Shown piece by piece: positions 1 to 8,278 of a stretch of DNA of 64,000 bases. The first letter of the stretch is position 1. Each line of letters begins with the position of its first letter. The translations under genes were made by a program, and so were the position numbers. Under the pieces are notes generated by a model, which did not search any database, was not told where the DNA came from, and was given only the letters and a program-made list of their open reading frames with translations. Source of the stretch: Chryseobacterium sp. PMSZPI (lineage in GTDB: Bacteria; Bacteroidota; Bacteroidia; Flavobacteriales; Weeksellaceae); NCBI RefSeq assembly GCF_002835665.1, contig NZ_PIZV01000051.1:1-64000 (forward strand), given 5' to 3'.

Positions 1-93
1 CAGAAGTTCCTGATCTTGTGCGTCTTCTTTTTTTGGATTTTTACAAGAGGTAATCAATGTCAAAAGTACCATTGTTAATACTGTTTTTCTCAT
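1..93 (-). CDS. Lipoprotein, N-terminal part only
   Basis: Reading right to left from an ATG at 93, the first 31 codons encode a short basic start, a hydrophobic run and a lipobox-like LITSC at residues 13-17, followed by a charged KNPKKEDAQDQ stretch. This is a typical bacterial lipoprotein signal; the rest of the gene lies outside the window, so function cannot be stated. Its promoter (199-267) carries the same 11-bp repeat array as the mgtC-mgtA promoter, which suggests co-regulation with magnesium uptake. Type and start are fairly secure, function unknown. Confidence 0.75.
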   Translation of the reverse strand, partial: MRKTVLTMVLLTLITSCKNPKKEDAQDQELL

Positions 94-198
94 ATAATAT
101 GTTTATAACCACTAATTTAATTTTAATTTTCTTATCGTATTTCAAATCCAGGTGATATTTTTCGTTAAATATCGATAATACGTGTTTTTTTGTTGCCG

Positions 199-268
199 CA
201 AAGGTATTTTCATTGCTTGTAATAGCTTGTTAGAAAGTCTTTAGAAAGCTATTAGAAAACCATTAGAA
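199..268 (-). promoter_or_regulatory. Promoter with four phased 11-bp TTAGA repeats (lipoprotein gene)
   Basis: On the minus strand TACCTTTG (206-199) matches the Bacteroidota -7 element TAnnTTTG. Exactly 23 bp upstream begins an array of TTAGA units (plus-strand starts 230, 241, 252, 263; TCTAA on the minus strand), a strict 11-bp period. Eleven-bp direct repeats are the usual operator layout of OmpR/PhoB-family response regulators. The array lies in the gap after the mgtA stop codon. An identical layout precedes mgtC (3782-3851). Confidence 0.75.
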
Positions 269-275
269 TTGCGTG

Positions 276-2948
276 TTACAACCATTGGCCAAATTTTTTG
301 ATAAACCATTGTTTTACCAATTGGGTTAGAATGCAATATCCTGTAAGAATTCCGATCAGGTAAGGAAAATAGCTTAAAGGTAAAGGTTGCATTTTCAGAT
401 AGGAAGCTATTGGAGTAAACGGGATCATAATTCCAATCAACATAATCAAACTGGTTAAAGCAACTACCGGAGCAGCAGCCCAGCTTTGGATAAACGGAAT
501 TTTTTTCGTTCTGATAATATGAACAATCAAAGTCTGAGACAATAGTCCTTCCACAAACCAACCTGTCTGAAATAAACTTTGATTTTCCGGAGTATTGGCT
601 TTGAAAATAAAGAACATCACTGCAAAGGTCACATAGTCAAAAATAGAACTTAAAGGACCGATATACAGCATGAATTTTTTGATGCTGTCAGCTTCCCATT
701 TTTTCGGTTTTTCCAGAAAATCTTTATCCATTGTATCCCACGGAATAGAGGATTGTGAAACATCATACAATAAATTTTGGGTTAAAATCTGTAACGGAAG
801 CATGGGTAAAAATGGAAGCAGGGCGCTCGCTCCAATCATGCTGAACATATTTCCAAAATTACTGCTGGCTGTCATTTTTATATATTTTACAATATTTCCA
901 AAAGTTCTTCTGCCATAGATGACTCCGCTTCTGAGTACCATTAAATCTTTTTCCAACAAAATAATATCAGCACTTTCTTTGGCAATATCAGCTCCGGTAT
1001 CAACAGAGATTCCGACATCAGCTTCTTTAATAGCTGCTGCATCATTAATACCATCTCCCATGAATCCTACAGTATGTCCTTTTGATCTTAATATTTTAAC
1101 GATACGTTGTTTTTGTAAGGGACTTACTTTGGCGAAAACAGAATAAAGATCCATGTCTTTGCTCAATTCTTCATCGCTTATGGTATCCAGTTCATCTCCC
1201 AAGATGATTGTATTGACAGGAATTCCTACATCATGACATATTTTTTTAGCAACAATGTCATTATCTCCGGTTACAACCTTCACTTCAACACCAAGTTTGT
1301 GTAAAGCTTTGATACTTGGCTCTGCGGATGGTTTGGCGGGATCAAGGAAACCTATAAAACCGGTAAGTGTGAGGTGGTTTTCATCTGCAACAGAATAATT
1401 CAATGGATGGTCTCCGTCAAATTCACGAATGGCGACTAATAAGACTCTTAATCCTTCTGCATTCAGTTTTTCGGACATTTTGATGATCTGTTGTTTCATC
1501 AAATCATCCAATGGAACAATATTGTCATTTTCAATATGCAGGCTGTGGTCTTCTCCGGGATCCAGGGCATATTTACATAAAGAAAGCATTTCTTCCACTG
1601 CACCTTTGGAAATCATTAGATGTTTACTTTTGGAAGTGTTCAGAATCACGGACATTCTTCTTCTTTCAAAATCGAAAGGAATCTCATCTACTTTCAGATA
1701 AAGTTCATCTGCTTTTATCAGATTGTGAACTTCCGCATGCTCTAAAACGGCCTGGTCTAAAAGGTTTTTGAGCCCGGTTTGATGGAAGCTGTTGAGGTAT
1801 GCCCATTTTAATACTTCGTCGTCTTCGATACCACGAACGTTGAGATGGGTTTCCAGTACAATCTTGTCTAGTGTAAGGGTTCCGGTTTTATCGGTACAAA
1901 GAATATCCATGGCTCCAATATTCTGGATAGCATTTAATCTTTTAACGATTACTTTCTTTTTGCTCATATTGACGGCTCCTTTGGCCAGATTGGCGGTAAC
2001 AATCATCGGAAGCATTTCAGGAGTAAGTCCTACGGCTACGGCAATAGCGAATAATAATGCCTGCATCCAATCGCCTTTTACCAATCCATTGATAAAAAAA
2101 ATAATAGGAGTCATGACCAGCATAAATCGGATGAGGAGAAAGCTTACTTTATTCACTCCAATATCAAAAGCGGTTTCAGGTCTTTTGGATACCAGATTTC
2201 TGCTGATGCTTCCGAAATAAGTGAAAATGCTGGTATTGACTACTACAACGATTGCCGATCCGCTTACCACATTAGTTCCCATGAAACATATGTTTTGTAA
2301 AGTCAATGGATTTCGGTCTTTGGCATCCTTGATGGGGAAGGCATTTTTTTCGACAGGTAATGCTTCTCCTGTGAGAATTGATTCGCTGATAAAAAGATCT
2401 TTACTTTTCAAAATTCTACAATCGGCAGGAACCATATCACCTGCCGAAAGGATAACAATATCTCCGGGAACAATTTCTGTAATTTCTATTTCTTCACTTT
2501 CTTTAAACTTTCTTTTGGTGAGGCAGCTTGTTTTTACCATCCTCTTTAAAGCTTCAGCAGCTTTGTTACTTCTGAATTCCTGGATAAATCTTAAAACAGT
2601 ACTGAACAGAAGCATCACCGAAATAATAATGCTGGTGCTGAGATCCTTTTCTTCTGCAGGCACAAGAATCACATCAATAAATAATGAAATTATGGCAATG
2701 CAAGCCAGAATATAATTGAAAGGATTAAAAAAGGAATGAGCAAACTGTTTTACCCATGAGGGAGCCTTTTGGGTAGCAATTTCATTTTTACCATAAATTT
2801 TCAGACGGTCTTTTACCGTGTTTCCGCTAAGCCCTTCTTCCGAAGTTTCCAGCATGGCATACACCATTTTCTCGTTCTCAGAGGCAGCTTCTTTTAATTT
2901 TACAAGTGCTGCTGAATTGAGATTTTTGTTTGAGGATTTTTTTAACAT
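276..2948 (-). CDS. mgtA: Magnesium-translocating P-type ATPase MgtA
   Basis: An 890-residue P-type ATPase of the Mg2+ import (type IIIB) class in the inner membrane. Visible are the actuator TGE motif (LTGEALP, about residues 192-198), the phosphorylated aspartate in DKTGTLT (Asp353), the hinge GDGINDAAAIKEADVGIS, membrane helices near 70-120 and 270-320, and a cluster of C-terminal helices. The length fits MgtA/MgtB (about 900). It starts 22 bp after the MgtC-like gene, so the two form one operon read leftward from the promoter at 3782-3851. The Mg2+ assignment rests on overall similarity plus the MgtC neighbour. Confidence 0.95.
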   Translation of the reverse strand: MLKKSSNKNLNSAALVKLKEAASENEKMVYAMLETSEEGLSGNTVKDRLKIYGKNEIATQKAPSWVKQFAHSFFNPFNYILACIAIISLFIDVILVPAEEKDLSTSIIISVMLLFSTVLRFIQEFRSNKAAEALKRMVKTSCLTKRKFKESEEIEITEIVPGDIVILSAGDMVPADCRILKSKDLFISESILTGEALPVEKNAFPIKDAKDRNPLTLQNICFMGTNVVSGSAIVVVVNTSIFTYFGSISRNLVSKRPETAFDIGVNKVSFLLIRFMLVMTPIIFFINGLVKGDWMQALLFAIAVAVGLTPEMLPMIVTANLAKGAVNMSKKKVIVKRLNAIQNIGAMDILCTDKTGTLTLDKIVLETHLNVRGIEDDEVLKWAYLNSFHQTGLKNLLDQAVLEHAEVHNLIKADELYLKVDEIPFDFERRRMSVILNTSKSKHLMISKGAVEEMLSLCKYALDPGEDHSLHIENDNIVPLDDLMKQQIIKMSEKLNAEGLRVLLVAIREFDGDHPLNYSVADENHLTLTGFIGFLDPAKPSAEPSIKALHKLGVEVKVVTGDNDIVAKKICHDVGIPVNTIILGDELDTISDEELSKDMDLYSVFAKVSPLQKQRIVKILRSKGHTVGFMGDGINDAAAIKEADVGISVDTGADIAKESADIILLEKDLMVLRSGVIYGRRTFGNIVKYIKMTASSNFGNMFSMIGASALLPFLPMLPLQILTQNLLYDVSQSSIPWDTMDKDFLEKPKKWEADSIKKFMLYIGPLSSIFDYVTFAVMFFIFKANTPENQSLFQTGWFVEGLLSQTLIVHIIRTKKIPFIQSWAAAPVVALTSLIMLIGIMIPFTPIASYLKMQPLPLSYFPYLIGILTGYCILTQLVKQWFIKKFGQWL

Positions 2949-2970
2949 CGCTTCAGTTGTTGTTCAAATG

Positions 2971-3669
2971 TTATAAATCATTTTCAGTACCTATAATTTC
3001 CCAGCTTACTTTAATCACTTTATCTTCGATTGTTAACCTGCTGGCTGTTTTTTCCATGAAACTGTCTTGTGGAGTGGAAGCGTGCACTTCTGCTGTGATG
3101 ATGGCATTTTCAGGAATCCCATTGTCGTCGCTGGTAAGGGATTTTAATAAAATTTTATCATTTCCGCTTAAAGACTGCATCAGTTGTACCCGAATATGGT
3201 TCTCTACTTCACTTTTACATTTAATGGTGAGCAGATATTCGGTATAGTGGCTCCTGCTGCTAATATTGTTTCCCAATTTTACTCCTAGTGGGCGGAGAAT
3301 AACATGAGTAAGGATGATAAATCCGCTGGTAATAGCTGCTTCAAAAGGGTAGCCCAAAGCACTAAGAGCACCCACAGATGCTGAACACCAAATGGTAGCA
3401 GCAGTATTAAGTCCGCGAACAGTAAGTCCGTCTTTCATGATAACACCTCCACCCAGAAAACCTATACCACTTACAATATAAGAGGCTATTCTTCCTGTGG
3501 CATCACCTCCGATCCTAATGGAAAGAAGTACGAATGCTGCAGACCCCAGACATACCAGAGTATTGGTGCGAAGACCTGCGCTTTTTTGATGCCATTGTCT
3601 TTCAAAGCCAATACCGGCACCCAAGGCAAATGCGGTGAAGAGACGGAGTGTAAATTCTAATGTGGTCAT
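2971..3669 (-). CDS. MgtC/SapB family membrane protein
   Basis: A 232-residue protein with the MgtC signature: an N-terminal membrane domain (residues 1-130, with GAGIGFERQWHQKSAGLRT and GIGFLGGGVIMKDG) followed by a soluble C-terminal domain of about 85 residues like the ACT-type tail of long MgtC proteins. MgtC proteins support growth in low magnesium and in Salmonella modulate the F-type ATP synthase; the role here is inferred. It is the first gene of the operon with mgtA, 22 bp apart. Transcription probably starts near 3775 from the repeat-array promoter. Confidence 0.92.
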   Translation of the reverse strand: MTTLEFTLRLFTAFALGAGIGFERQWHQKSAGLRTNTLVCLGSAAFVLLSIRIGGDATGRIASYIVSGIGFLGGGVIMKDGLTVRGLNTAATIWCSASVGALSALGYPFEAAITSGFIILTHVILRPLGVKLGNNISSRSHYTEYLLTIKCKSEVENHIRVQLMQSLSGNDKILLKSLTSDDNGIPENAIITAEVHASTPQDSFMEKTASRLTIEDKVIKVSWEIIGTENDL

Positions 3670-3781
3670 AACCTTTCTGTTTTTTATAGCGTTCAGCCGC
3701 CATACAGAAAGGTATAGGGATGAATACTTAGTTGTTGCAATAATGTGATGAATCGGTATCCATATTGGTTTTTATTTAATG

Positions 3782-3851
3782 CAAAGGTATTCTTAGCTAT
3801 GGGAAAAAGCTGTTAGAAAGGTCTTAGAATGTTATTAGAAAATTATTAGAG
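3782..3851 (-). promoter_or_regulatory. Promoter with four phased 11-bp TTAGA repeats (mgtC-mgtA)
   Basis: The minus strand has TACCTTTG at 3789-3782 (-7 element), then 23 bp, then TTAGA units starting at 3813, 3824, 3835 and 3846 on the plus strand, again a perfect 11-bp spacing. Array length, phase and distance from the -7 box match the promoter at 199-268 exactly. This is best read as binding sites for an OmpR/PhoB-type activator replacing a normal -33 element. The array also lies upstream of the divergent Fic gene. Confidence 0.8.
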
Positions 3852-3884
3852 AAATTATTATCAGGAGTTTTGGATTAAAATTTC

Positions 3885-3912
3885 TATATTTGATAGTATC
3901 ATTTGATACTAT
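3885..3912 (+). promoter_or_regulatory. Fic gene promoter with start-site palindrome
   Basis: TATATTTG at 3885-3892 is a perfect TAnnTTTG -7 element. It is followed directly by a 20-bp perfect palindrome: ATAGTATCA at 3893-3901, TT, then TGATACTAT at 3904-3912. The palindrome would cover the transcription start, a common place for a repressor operator. The ATG is at 3929. No clear -33 element is seen at the right spacing. Confidence 0.6.
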
Positions 3913-3928
3913 AAAATGACATCATATA

Positions 3929-4891
3929 ATGAAACCTCCTTATCAAATAACAAATAAAATTTTAATGTTAATTACTTCTATTTCAGAGAAAATAGGAGAA
4001 ATTAATGGTGCTTTTTTATACAGACTTACAACGGAATTAAGAAAAAAAAACCGGATTAAAACCATTCAATCTTCTTTGGAAATTGAAGGAAATACTCTTA
4101 CCGAAGAACAGATCACTGCACTATTGGAAAATAAGAGAATAATAGCTCCTAAAAAGGATATTCTTGAAGTCCAAAATGCCATAGAAGTATATGATCGGCT
4201 TAATCAATTTAATCCTTACCAATTAAAAGATTTGGAAAAGGCACATTCAATTTTAATGAATGGTTTAATTGAAAGTGCGGGTAAATTCAGAACAACAAAT
4301 GTAGGTATTGTGAAAGGTTCGAAAGTTGAACATATAGCACCAGGAGGAACAATGATTAGGGGTTTAATGAAAGATCTTTTTAGATATTTGAAAAAAGATG
4401 ATGATCTGTTATTGGTAAAAAGCTGTGTCTTTCATTATGAATTTGAATTTATTCATTCGTTTGTTGATGGAAACGGGCGAATGGGGAGACTTTGGCAGAC
4501 ATTGATTTTGATGCAGCAATATCCCGTTTTTGAGTTTTTACCGGTTGAAAGTTTAATCAAACAAAGGCAAAAAATATATTATAGTAAACTCTCTGAATCT
4601 GATAAAAAAGGAAATTCAACTCCCTTTATAGAATTTATGCTTGAAATTATTTCAGATGCATTGGAAGAAGTTCTACAATCGCAAAATAAACCACTTTATG
4701 CAGGAGACAGGATTTCATTATTTAAAGATAAAATAGGTAAAAACAAATTTAGCAGGAAAGATTATTTATACCATTTTAAAAATATATCTGCTCCTACAGC
4801 CAGTCGCGACTTAAAATGGGCTGTTGAAAAAGGTATTTTGGCTAAATTCGGAGAGCAGAGATTAACGGAATATCAGTTTTTGTCAAATTGA
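3929..4891 (+). CDS. Fic family protein (AMPylase-type) with C-terminal winged helix
   Basis: A 320-residue Fic protein. The active-site loop HSFVDGNGRMGR begins at His176 and matches HxFx(D/E)GNGRxxR. Residues 49-54 (SLEIEG) fit the inhibitory (S/T)xxxE(G/N) helix, here N-terminal as in class II Fic proteins, so the enzyme is probably auto-inhibited. Residues about 273-307 resemble a winged helix, so it may bind DNA, perhaps its own palindromic promoter. Fic enzymes transfer AMP from ATP to protein hydroxyls; the target is unknown. No antitoxin gene is adjacent. Confidence 0.92.
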   Translation: MKPPYQITNKILMLITSISEKIGEINGAFLYRLTTELRKKNRIKTIQSSLEIEGNTLTEEQITALLENKRIIAPKKDILEVQNAIEVYDRLNQFNPYQLKDLEKAHSILMNGLIESAGKFRTTNVGIVKGSKVEHIAPGGTMIRGLMKDLFRYLKKDDDLLLVKSCVFHYEFEFIHSFVDGNGRMGRLWQTLILMQQYPVFEFLPVESLIKQRQKIYYSKLSESDKKGNSTPFIEFMLEIISDALEEVLQSQNKPLYAGDRISLFKDKIGKNKFSRKDYLYHFKNISAPTASRDLKWAVEKGILAKFGEQRLTEYQFLSN

Positions 4892-5081
4892 TTTAAAAAC
4901 AACTTCTGTGAGTCCTATCAATAAGATGAGATCTGTACCCATTACAAAAGGTAAAATTTCAATACATTTGGGGGCAAACTATTGTAGGCTATAAATTTCT
5001 GATTATAATTTATAGAATAAAGTTCGCTTAAGTCCGGAAATTCCTTTCCAAGATGATTTATAATAAGATGAGATTTTAGAA

Positions 5082-5933
5082 ATGAAGAATTCAAACATAG
5101 CAATACCAGCAACGCTTTTGGCCATTATCTGTGTTCAGGGAGGAGCCTCTATTGCCAAGCAGCTCTTTCCTCTTATAGGACCTATTGGTACAGTTACTTT
5201 AAGAATTGTGCTTTCTGCAATTTTGCTTACTTTGATTAACCGTCCGAAATTTTTGCAATTTACAGCGCAAAAATGGAAATACTGTGCCATGTATGGAATG
5301 GGGCTGGCCGCTATGAATCTTATTTTTTATATGGCGATTCAACGGATTCCATTAGGCTTGGCGGTTACTGTGGAATTTGCGGGACCTTTGTTTTTGGCTT
5401 TAGCACTGTCACGTAAATTGTTGGATGTCGTTTGGGCATTATTGGCTTGTATTGGAATTCTGCTTATTGTTCCATGGCAGAGTAATCATATAGATCTATT
5501 AGGTCTTGGGCTAGCTTTCCTTGCTGGAATGTTTTGGGCTGTTTATATCGTCATGGGTGGTAAAGTTGCCAAAATTATGGATGGAAAGGATGCGGTAACA
5601 ACCGGGATGATATTTGCAAGCTTATTGATTATACCTTTTACGATATGGGATGGAGCTGTATTCAATCTGACACCTACTATTTTTATGAAAGGCTTGGGGG
5701 TTGCCATTTTATCAAGTGCATTACCATTTTCTCTTGAAATAATGGCGTTGAAGAGGCTTCCTGCAAAAACTTTCAGTATATTGATGAGTTTGGAACCTGC
5801 GTTTGCGGCGCTTTCCGGATTAATATTCCTTGCGGAAGAGTTGAGTTTTTTACAATGGATTTCCATTGCCTGCGTAATTGCTGCAAGTATAGGAACTACG
5901 GTTTTCAATAAAACGGCTACATCGCACAATTAA
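5082..5933 (+). CDS. EamA-family transporter (RhtA-like exporter)
   Basis: A 283-residue, ten-helix inner-membrane protein with two tandem EamA halves. The GLAVTVEFAGPL segment in the first half and the LMSLEPAFAALSGLIFL segment in the second are typical of RhtA-type drug/metabolite exporters that export threonine or homoserine. The substrate cannot be read from sequence. It is a single gene, convergent with the histidine kinase gene that follows. Confidence 0.85.
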   Translation: MKNSNIAIPATLLAIICVQGGASIAKQLFPLIGPIGTVTLRIVLSAILLTLINRPKFLQFTAQKWKYCAMYGMGLAAMNLIFYMAIQRIPLGLAVTVEFAGPLFLALALSRKLLDVVWALLACIGILLIVPWQSNHIDLLGLGLAFLAGMFWAVYIVMGGKVAKIMDGKDAVTTGMIFASLLIIPFTIWDGAVFNLTPTIFMKGLGVAILSSALPFSLEIMALKRLPAKTFSILMSLEPAFAALSGLIFLAEELSFLQWISIACVIAASIGTTVFNKTATSHN

Positions 5934-5940
5934 AAAAAAA

Positions 5941-6070
5941 TTAAACCATTAAGAATCAATTAAGAGTGTAAGTAAAGTTAAGATTCAAATAAATTGGAAT
6001 AAAGCGTTCTGCTTAATGAATATCTCGATATTTGCTTAATTATTCTTAATAACTTAATCCTATTTAATAG
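5941..6070. repeat. TTAAG-rich degenerate repeat, related to the MITE-like element
   Basis: The gap between the convergent exporter and histidine kinase genes contains ACCATTAAGAATCAATTAAG and later CTTAATTATTCTTAATAACTTAATCC. These resemble the inner arms of the 225-bp element at 14811-15035 (ACCATTAAGATGAATTAAG and its mirror). The ends are not recognisable, so this is at most a decayed relative. Confidence 0.35.
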
Positions 6071-6095
6071 TTCGAAATTATCTTTGAGGTAAAAG

Positions 6096-7466
6096 TTAAG
6101 CGTTTTCAGTACTAAACATCACCGTAAAAACAGTAGCCTTGTTATCTGATATCACTTTAATAGTTGCACCATGAAGATGGATAATTTTTTCAGTCAGGAA
6201 AAGCCCGATTCCATATCCTTTTTCTTTTTTTGAATTTTCACTTCGGTAAAAAGGCTCAAAGATATGCTCCATATCTTCCCGAGAAATAATGATGCCCGTA
6301 TTGGTAAAATTAATGTGAAGTGTATTGGTATGCGCTTTTACTTCTATAGAGCACAAATGTTCAGGAGAATATTTACATGCATTATCAATAAGGTTATTAA
6401 AAGCAACTTGTAACAGATACTCATTTCCTTGAATGATCAATTGATGTTCTTCAACAGTGTCTTCAATATTCAATGAAACTTTATATCCTTGATTTTCTTT
6501 GATGATTTTTGAATAAGACTCCAAGAGAACTTCATCGAGACGGACTTCTGAAAAGCTGATTTCATTTGGGTCGTAGCTTGCTTTGGCAAGATCCATCAAG
6601 CTGTTCGAAAGTTTGGCCATATTACGAGCGTCATCCAATGCATATTGAATGGTCTGTTGATATTCTTTCTGAGTTTGTTCTTTTTCAGAAGCAAGCTCTA
6701 ATTCCGTGATTATTGCGGATAATGGTGTTCTAAGTTCATGTGATATATTGGAAACGAAATATTTCTGGGCATCAAAGGAATTTTCCAGGCGTTCCAGCAT
6801 TCCGTTGAAGTTTTGGGCTAATTCATTAAGTTCATCTTTTTTTTCACCGGTTGTTTTGAGTCGTAATTGTAGTTTTCCAGCGGTAATCCTTTTAATTTGA
6901 TTGATCATTTCATTCAATGGACTTAATGCTTTTTTAGAAAGAAAAATTCCGGCAAGATAAATCAGGATTAAAATACTAATAAAAGAAATGATGCTGATGG
7001 TAAAGAGATGAGTGAGATATTCATATCCATATTTGTCATATGAAGCAGCTGTTACTGCATACACTTTTCCATTATAATGGTATGTCATCCCAATAACCTG
7101 TAGATTATCTAAAAAGAAATTGATTTTTTTATTCCGGAATATCTGAGAAAGCATTTCCGGGGTTTCTTTTACATAATCTACCTTTGCATCATCATGATAG
7201 ATAAGCTGATTCTTGAAATCATAGATAGCAACCTGAACTTCATTGAGAGTCCTGTTGTTGTTTTTGTACAGTTGATGCATCTCCTGTTCGGGAAGTGAAC
7301 TTTGAAAAAATAAATCAGCTTTGGCAATGGCCTCATTCTGCAATTCGCTGTAAAAAGATTTTTCTCTGGCTTCTTTGGATGAATAATAAATCGAAATACT
7401 GTAGATTCCCAACAGCATTGCAGTGATTAAAGTAAAAAGCAGAGTAAGCCTGGTTCTTATTTTCAT
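6096..7466 (-). CDS. Sensor histidine kinase
   Basis: A 456-residue membrane kinase. TM1 is about residues 10-28, an extracytoplasmic sensor follows to about 150, TM2 is about 152-176, then a HAMP segment, then HisKA with the phospho-acceptor in SHELRTPLSAI (His243), and a HATPase domain ending in a GYGIGLFLTEKI box. It follows the response regulator by 10 bp in the same transcript, so the two are a cognate pair. The signal is unknown; proximity to the mgt operon makes a cation or envelope signal possible, but that is inference. Confidence 0.93.
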   Translation of the reverse strand: MKIRTRLTLLFTLITAMLLGIYSISIYYSSKEAREKSFYSELQNEAIAKADLFFQSSLPEQEMHQLYKNNNRTLNEVQVAIYDFKNQLIYHDDAKVDYVKETPEMLSQIFRNKKINFFLDNLQVIGMTYHYNGKVYAVTAASYDKYGYEYLTHLFTISIISFISILILIYLAGIFLSKKALSPLNEMINQIKRITAGKLQLRLKTTGEKKDELNELAQNFNGMLERLENSFDAQKYFVSNISHELRTPLSAIITELELASEKEQTQKEYQQTIQYALDDARNMAKLSNSLMDLAKASYDPNEISFSEVRLDEVLLESYSKIIKENQGYKVSLNIEDTVEEHQLIIQGNEYLLQVAFNNLIDNACKYSPEHLCSIEVKAHTNTLHINFTNTGIIISREDMEHIFEPFYRSENSKKEKGYGIGLFLTEKIIHLHGATIKVISDNKATVFTVMFSTENA

Positions 7467-7476
7467 CCTTCTATTT

Positions 7477-8178
7477 TTAATTAATGCCTGTTTCGTAATC
7501 TTTTTTCAAGATAAAACCCATTCCTGCTTTGGTGTGAATAAGTTTTACATCAAAATCCTTATCAATTTTTTTTCGAAGGTAGTTGATATATACATCAATA
7601 AAATTGGTTCCTGTATCAAAATGAGTTTCCCACACTTTTTCGGCGATCTCACTACGGGAAAGTACTTTTTCAGAATTTTCCATCATGAATTTAAGCAAAT
7701 TGAATTCTTTTGGAGTCAATTTGATAGGAGTATGATTTCTGCTGACTGTTTTTTGTTCCAGATTCATTTCAATGCCTTCATATTTAAGAACAAAAACTTG
7801 TTGATGCTTCTGTTGTGAAAAACGTTTTAAAAGAACTTTGATTCTGGCTACCAGTTCGCGCATTTCAAAAGGTTTGGTCATATAATCATCAGCTCCGGCA
7901 TCAAATCCTTCCAATTTATCGTCTGTAGTTCCAAGAGCAGTAAGCATTACTACCGGAAGGTTTGGTTTTAAAGATTTTATTTCATTACAAAATTCGAGAC
8001 CGCTTTTTTTAGGAAGAATGATGTCCGTCACTACCAGATCAAAGTTGGTTTGTAATGCCAGTTTTTGGCCTGTGATACCATCGTAAGCCACGGTTACTTC
8101 AAATTCAGCTTCATGAAGCCCTTTTGTAATCAACTTTGAAAGCCTGTCGTCGTCTTCAACTAATAAAATATGTGGCAT
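7477..8178 (-). CDS. OmpR/PhoB-family response regulator
   Basis: A 233-residue regulator with a receiver domain (acidic EDDD at 8-11, phospho-acceptor Asp52 in VVTDIILP, conserved MLTALG and KPFEMRELVARI) and a C-terminal winged helix (KLTPKEFNLLKFMMEN to YINYLRKKID). Proteins of this family bind direct repeats with 11-bp spacing. The four-unit TTAGA arrays at 230 and 3813 are therefore plausible targets, although no such array lies in its own promoter. It is the first gene of a two-gene operon with the histidine kinase. Confidence 0.94.
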   Translation of the reverse strand: MPHILLVEDDDRLSKLITKGLHEAEFEVTVAYDGITGQKLALQTNFDLVVTDIILPKKSGLEFCNEIKSLKPNLPVVMLTALGTTDDKLEGFDAGADDYMTKPFEMRELVARIKVLLKRFSQQKHQQVFVLKYEGIEMNLEQKTVSRNHTPIKLTPKEFNLLKFMMENSEKVLSRSEIAEKVWETHFDTGTNFIDVYINYLRKKIDKDFDVKLIHTKAGMGFILKKDYETGIN

Positions 8179-8228
8179 AAGAATATTCGAAATCTTTGAG
8201 TTGGATGAAGCTCAATCAATACTTCACA

Positions 8229-8259
8229 CAAATGTAATGAATTCTATTTTGTAATTTTG
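8229..8259. promoter_or_regulatory. Divergent promoters of the response regulator and YiiX-like genes
   Basis: Two -7 elements lie back to back: TACATTTG on the minus strand (8236-8229) for the response regulator operon and TAATTTTG on the plus strand (8252-8259) for the lipoprotein gene at 8279. Only about 15 bp separate them, so the two promoters may compete. Confidence 0.5.
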
Positions 8260-8278
8260 ACAATGAAACAATAATTGA

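Noticed and set aside
670..2715. Four consecutive open frames on the plus strand opposite mgtA
   Set aside because: They are shadows of the mgtA frame: low complexity, no motifs, and the minus-strand protein is unmistakable.
5941..6070. Second type of 11-bp regulator array (TTAAG units)
   Set aside because: Spacing is irregular and the region lies between convergent genes, where no promoter is needed; it fits a decayed MITE copy better.
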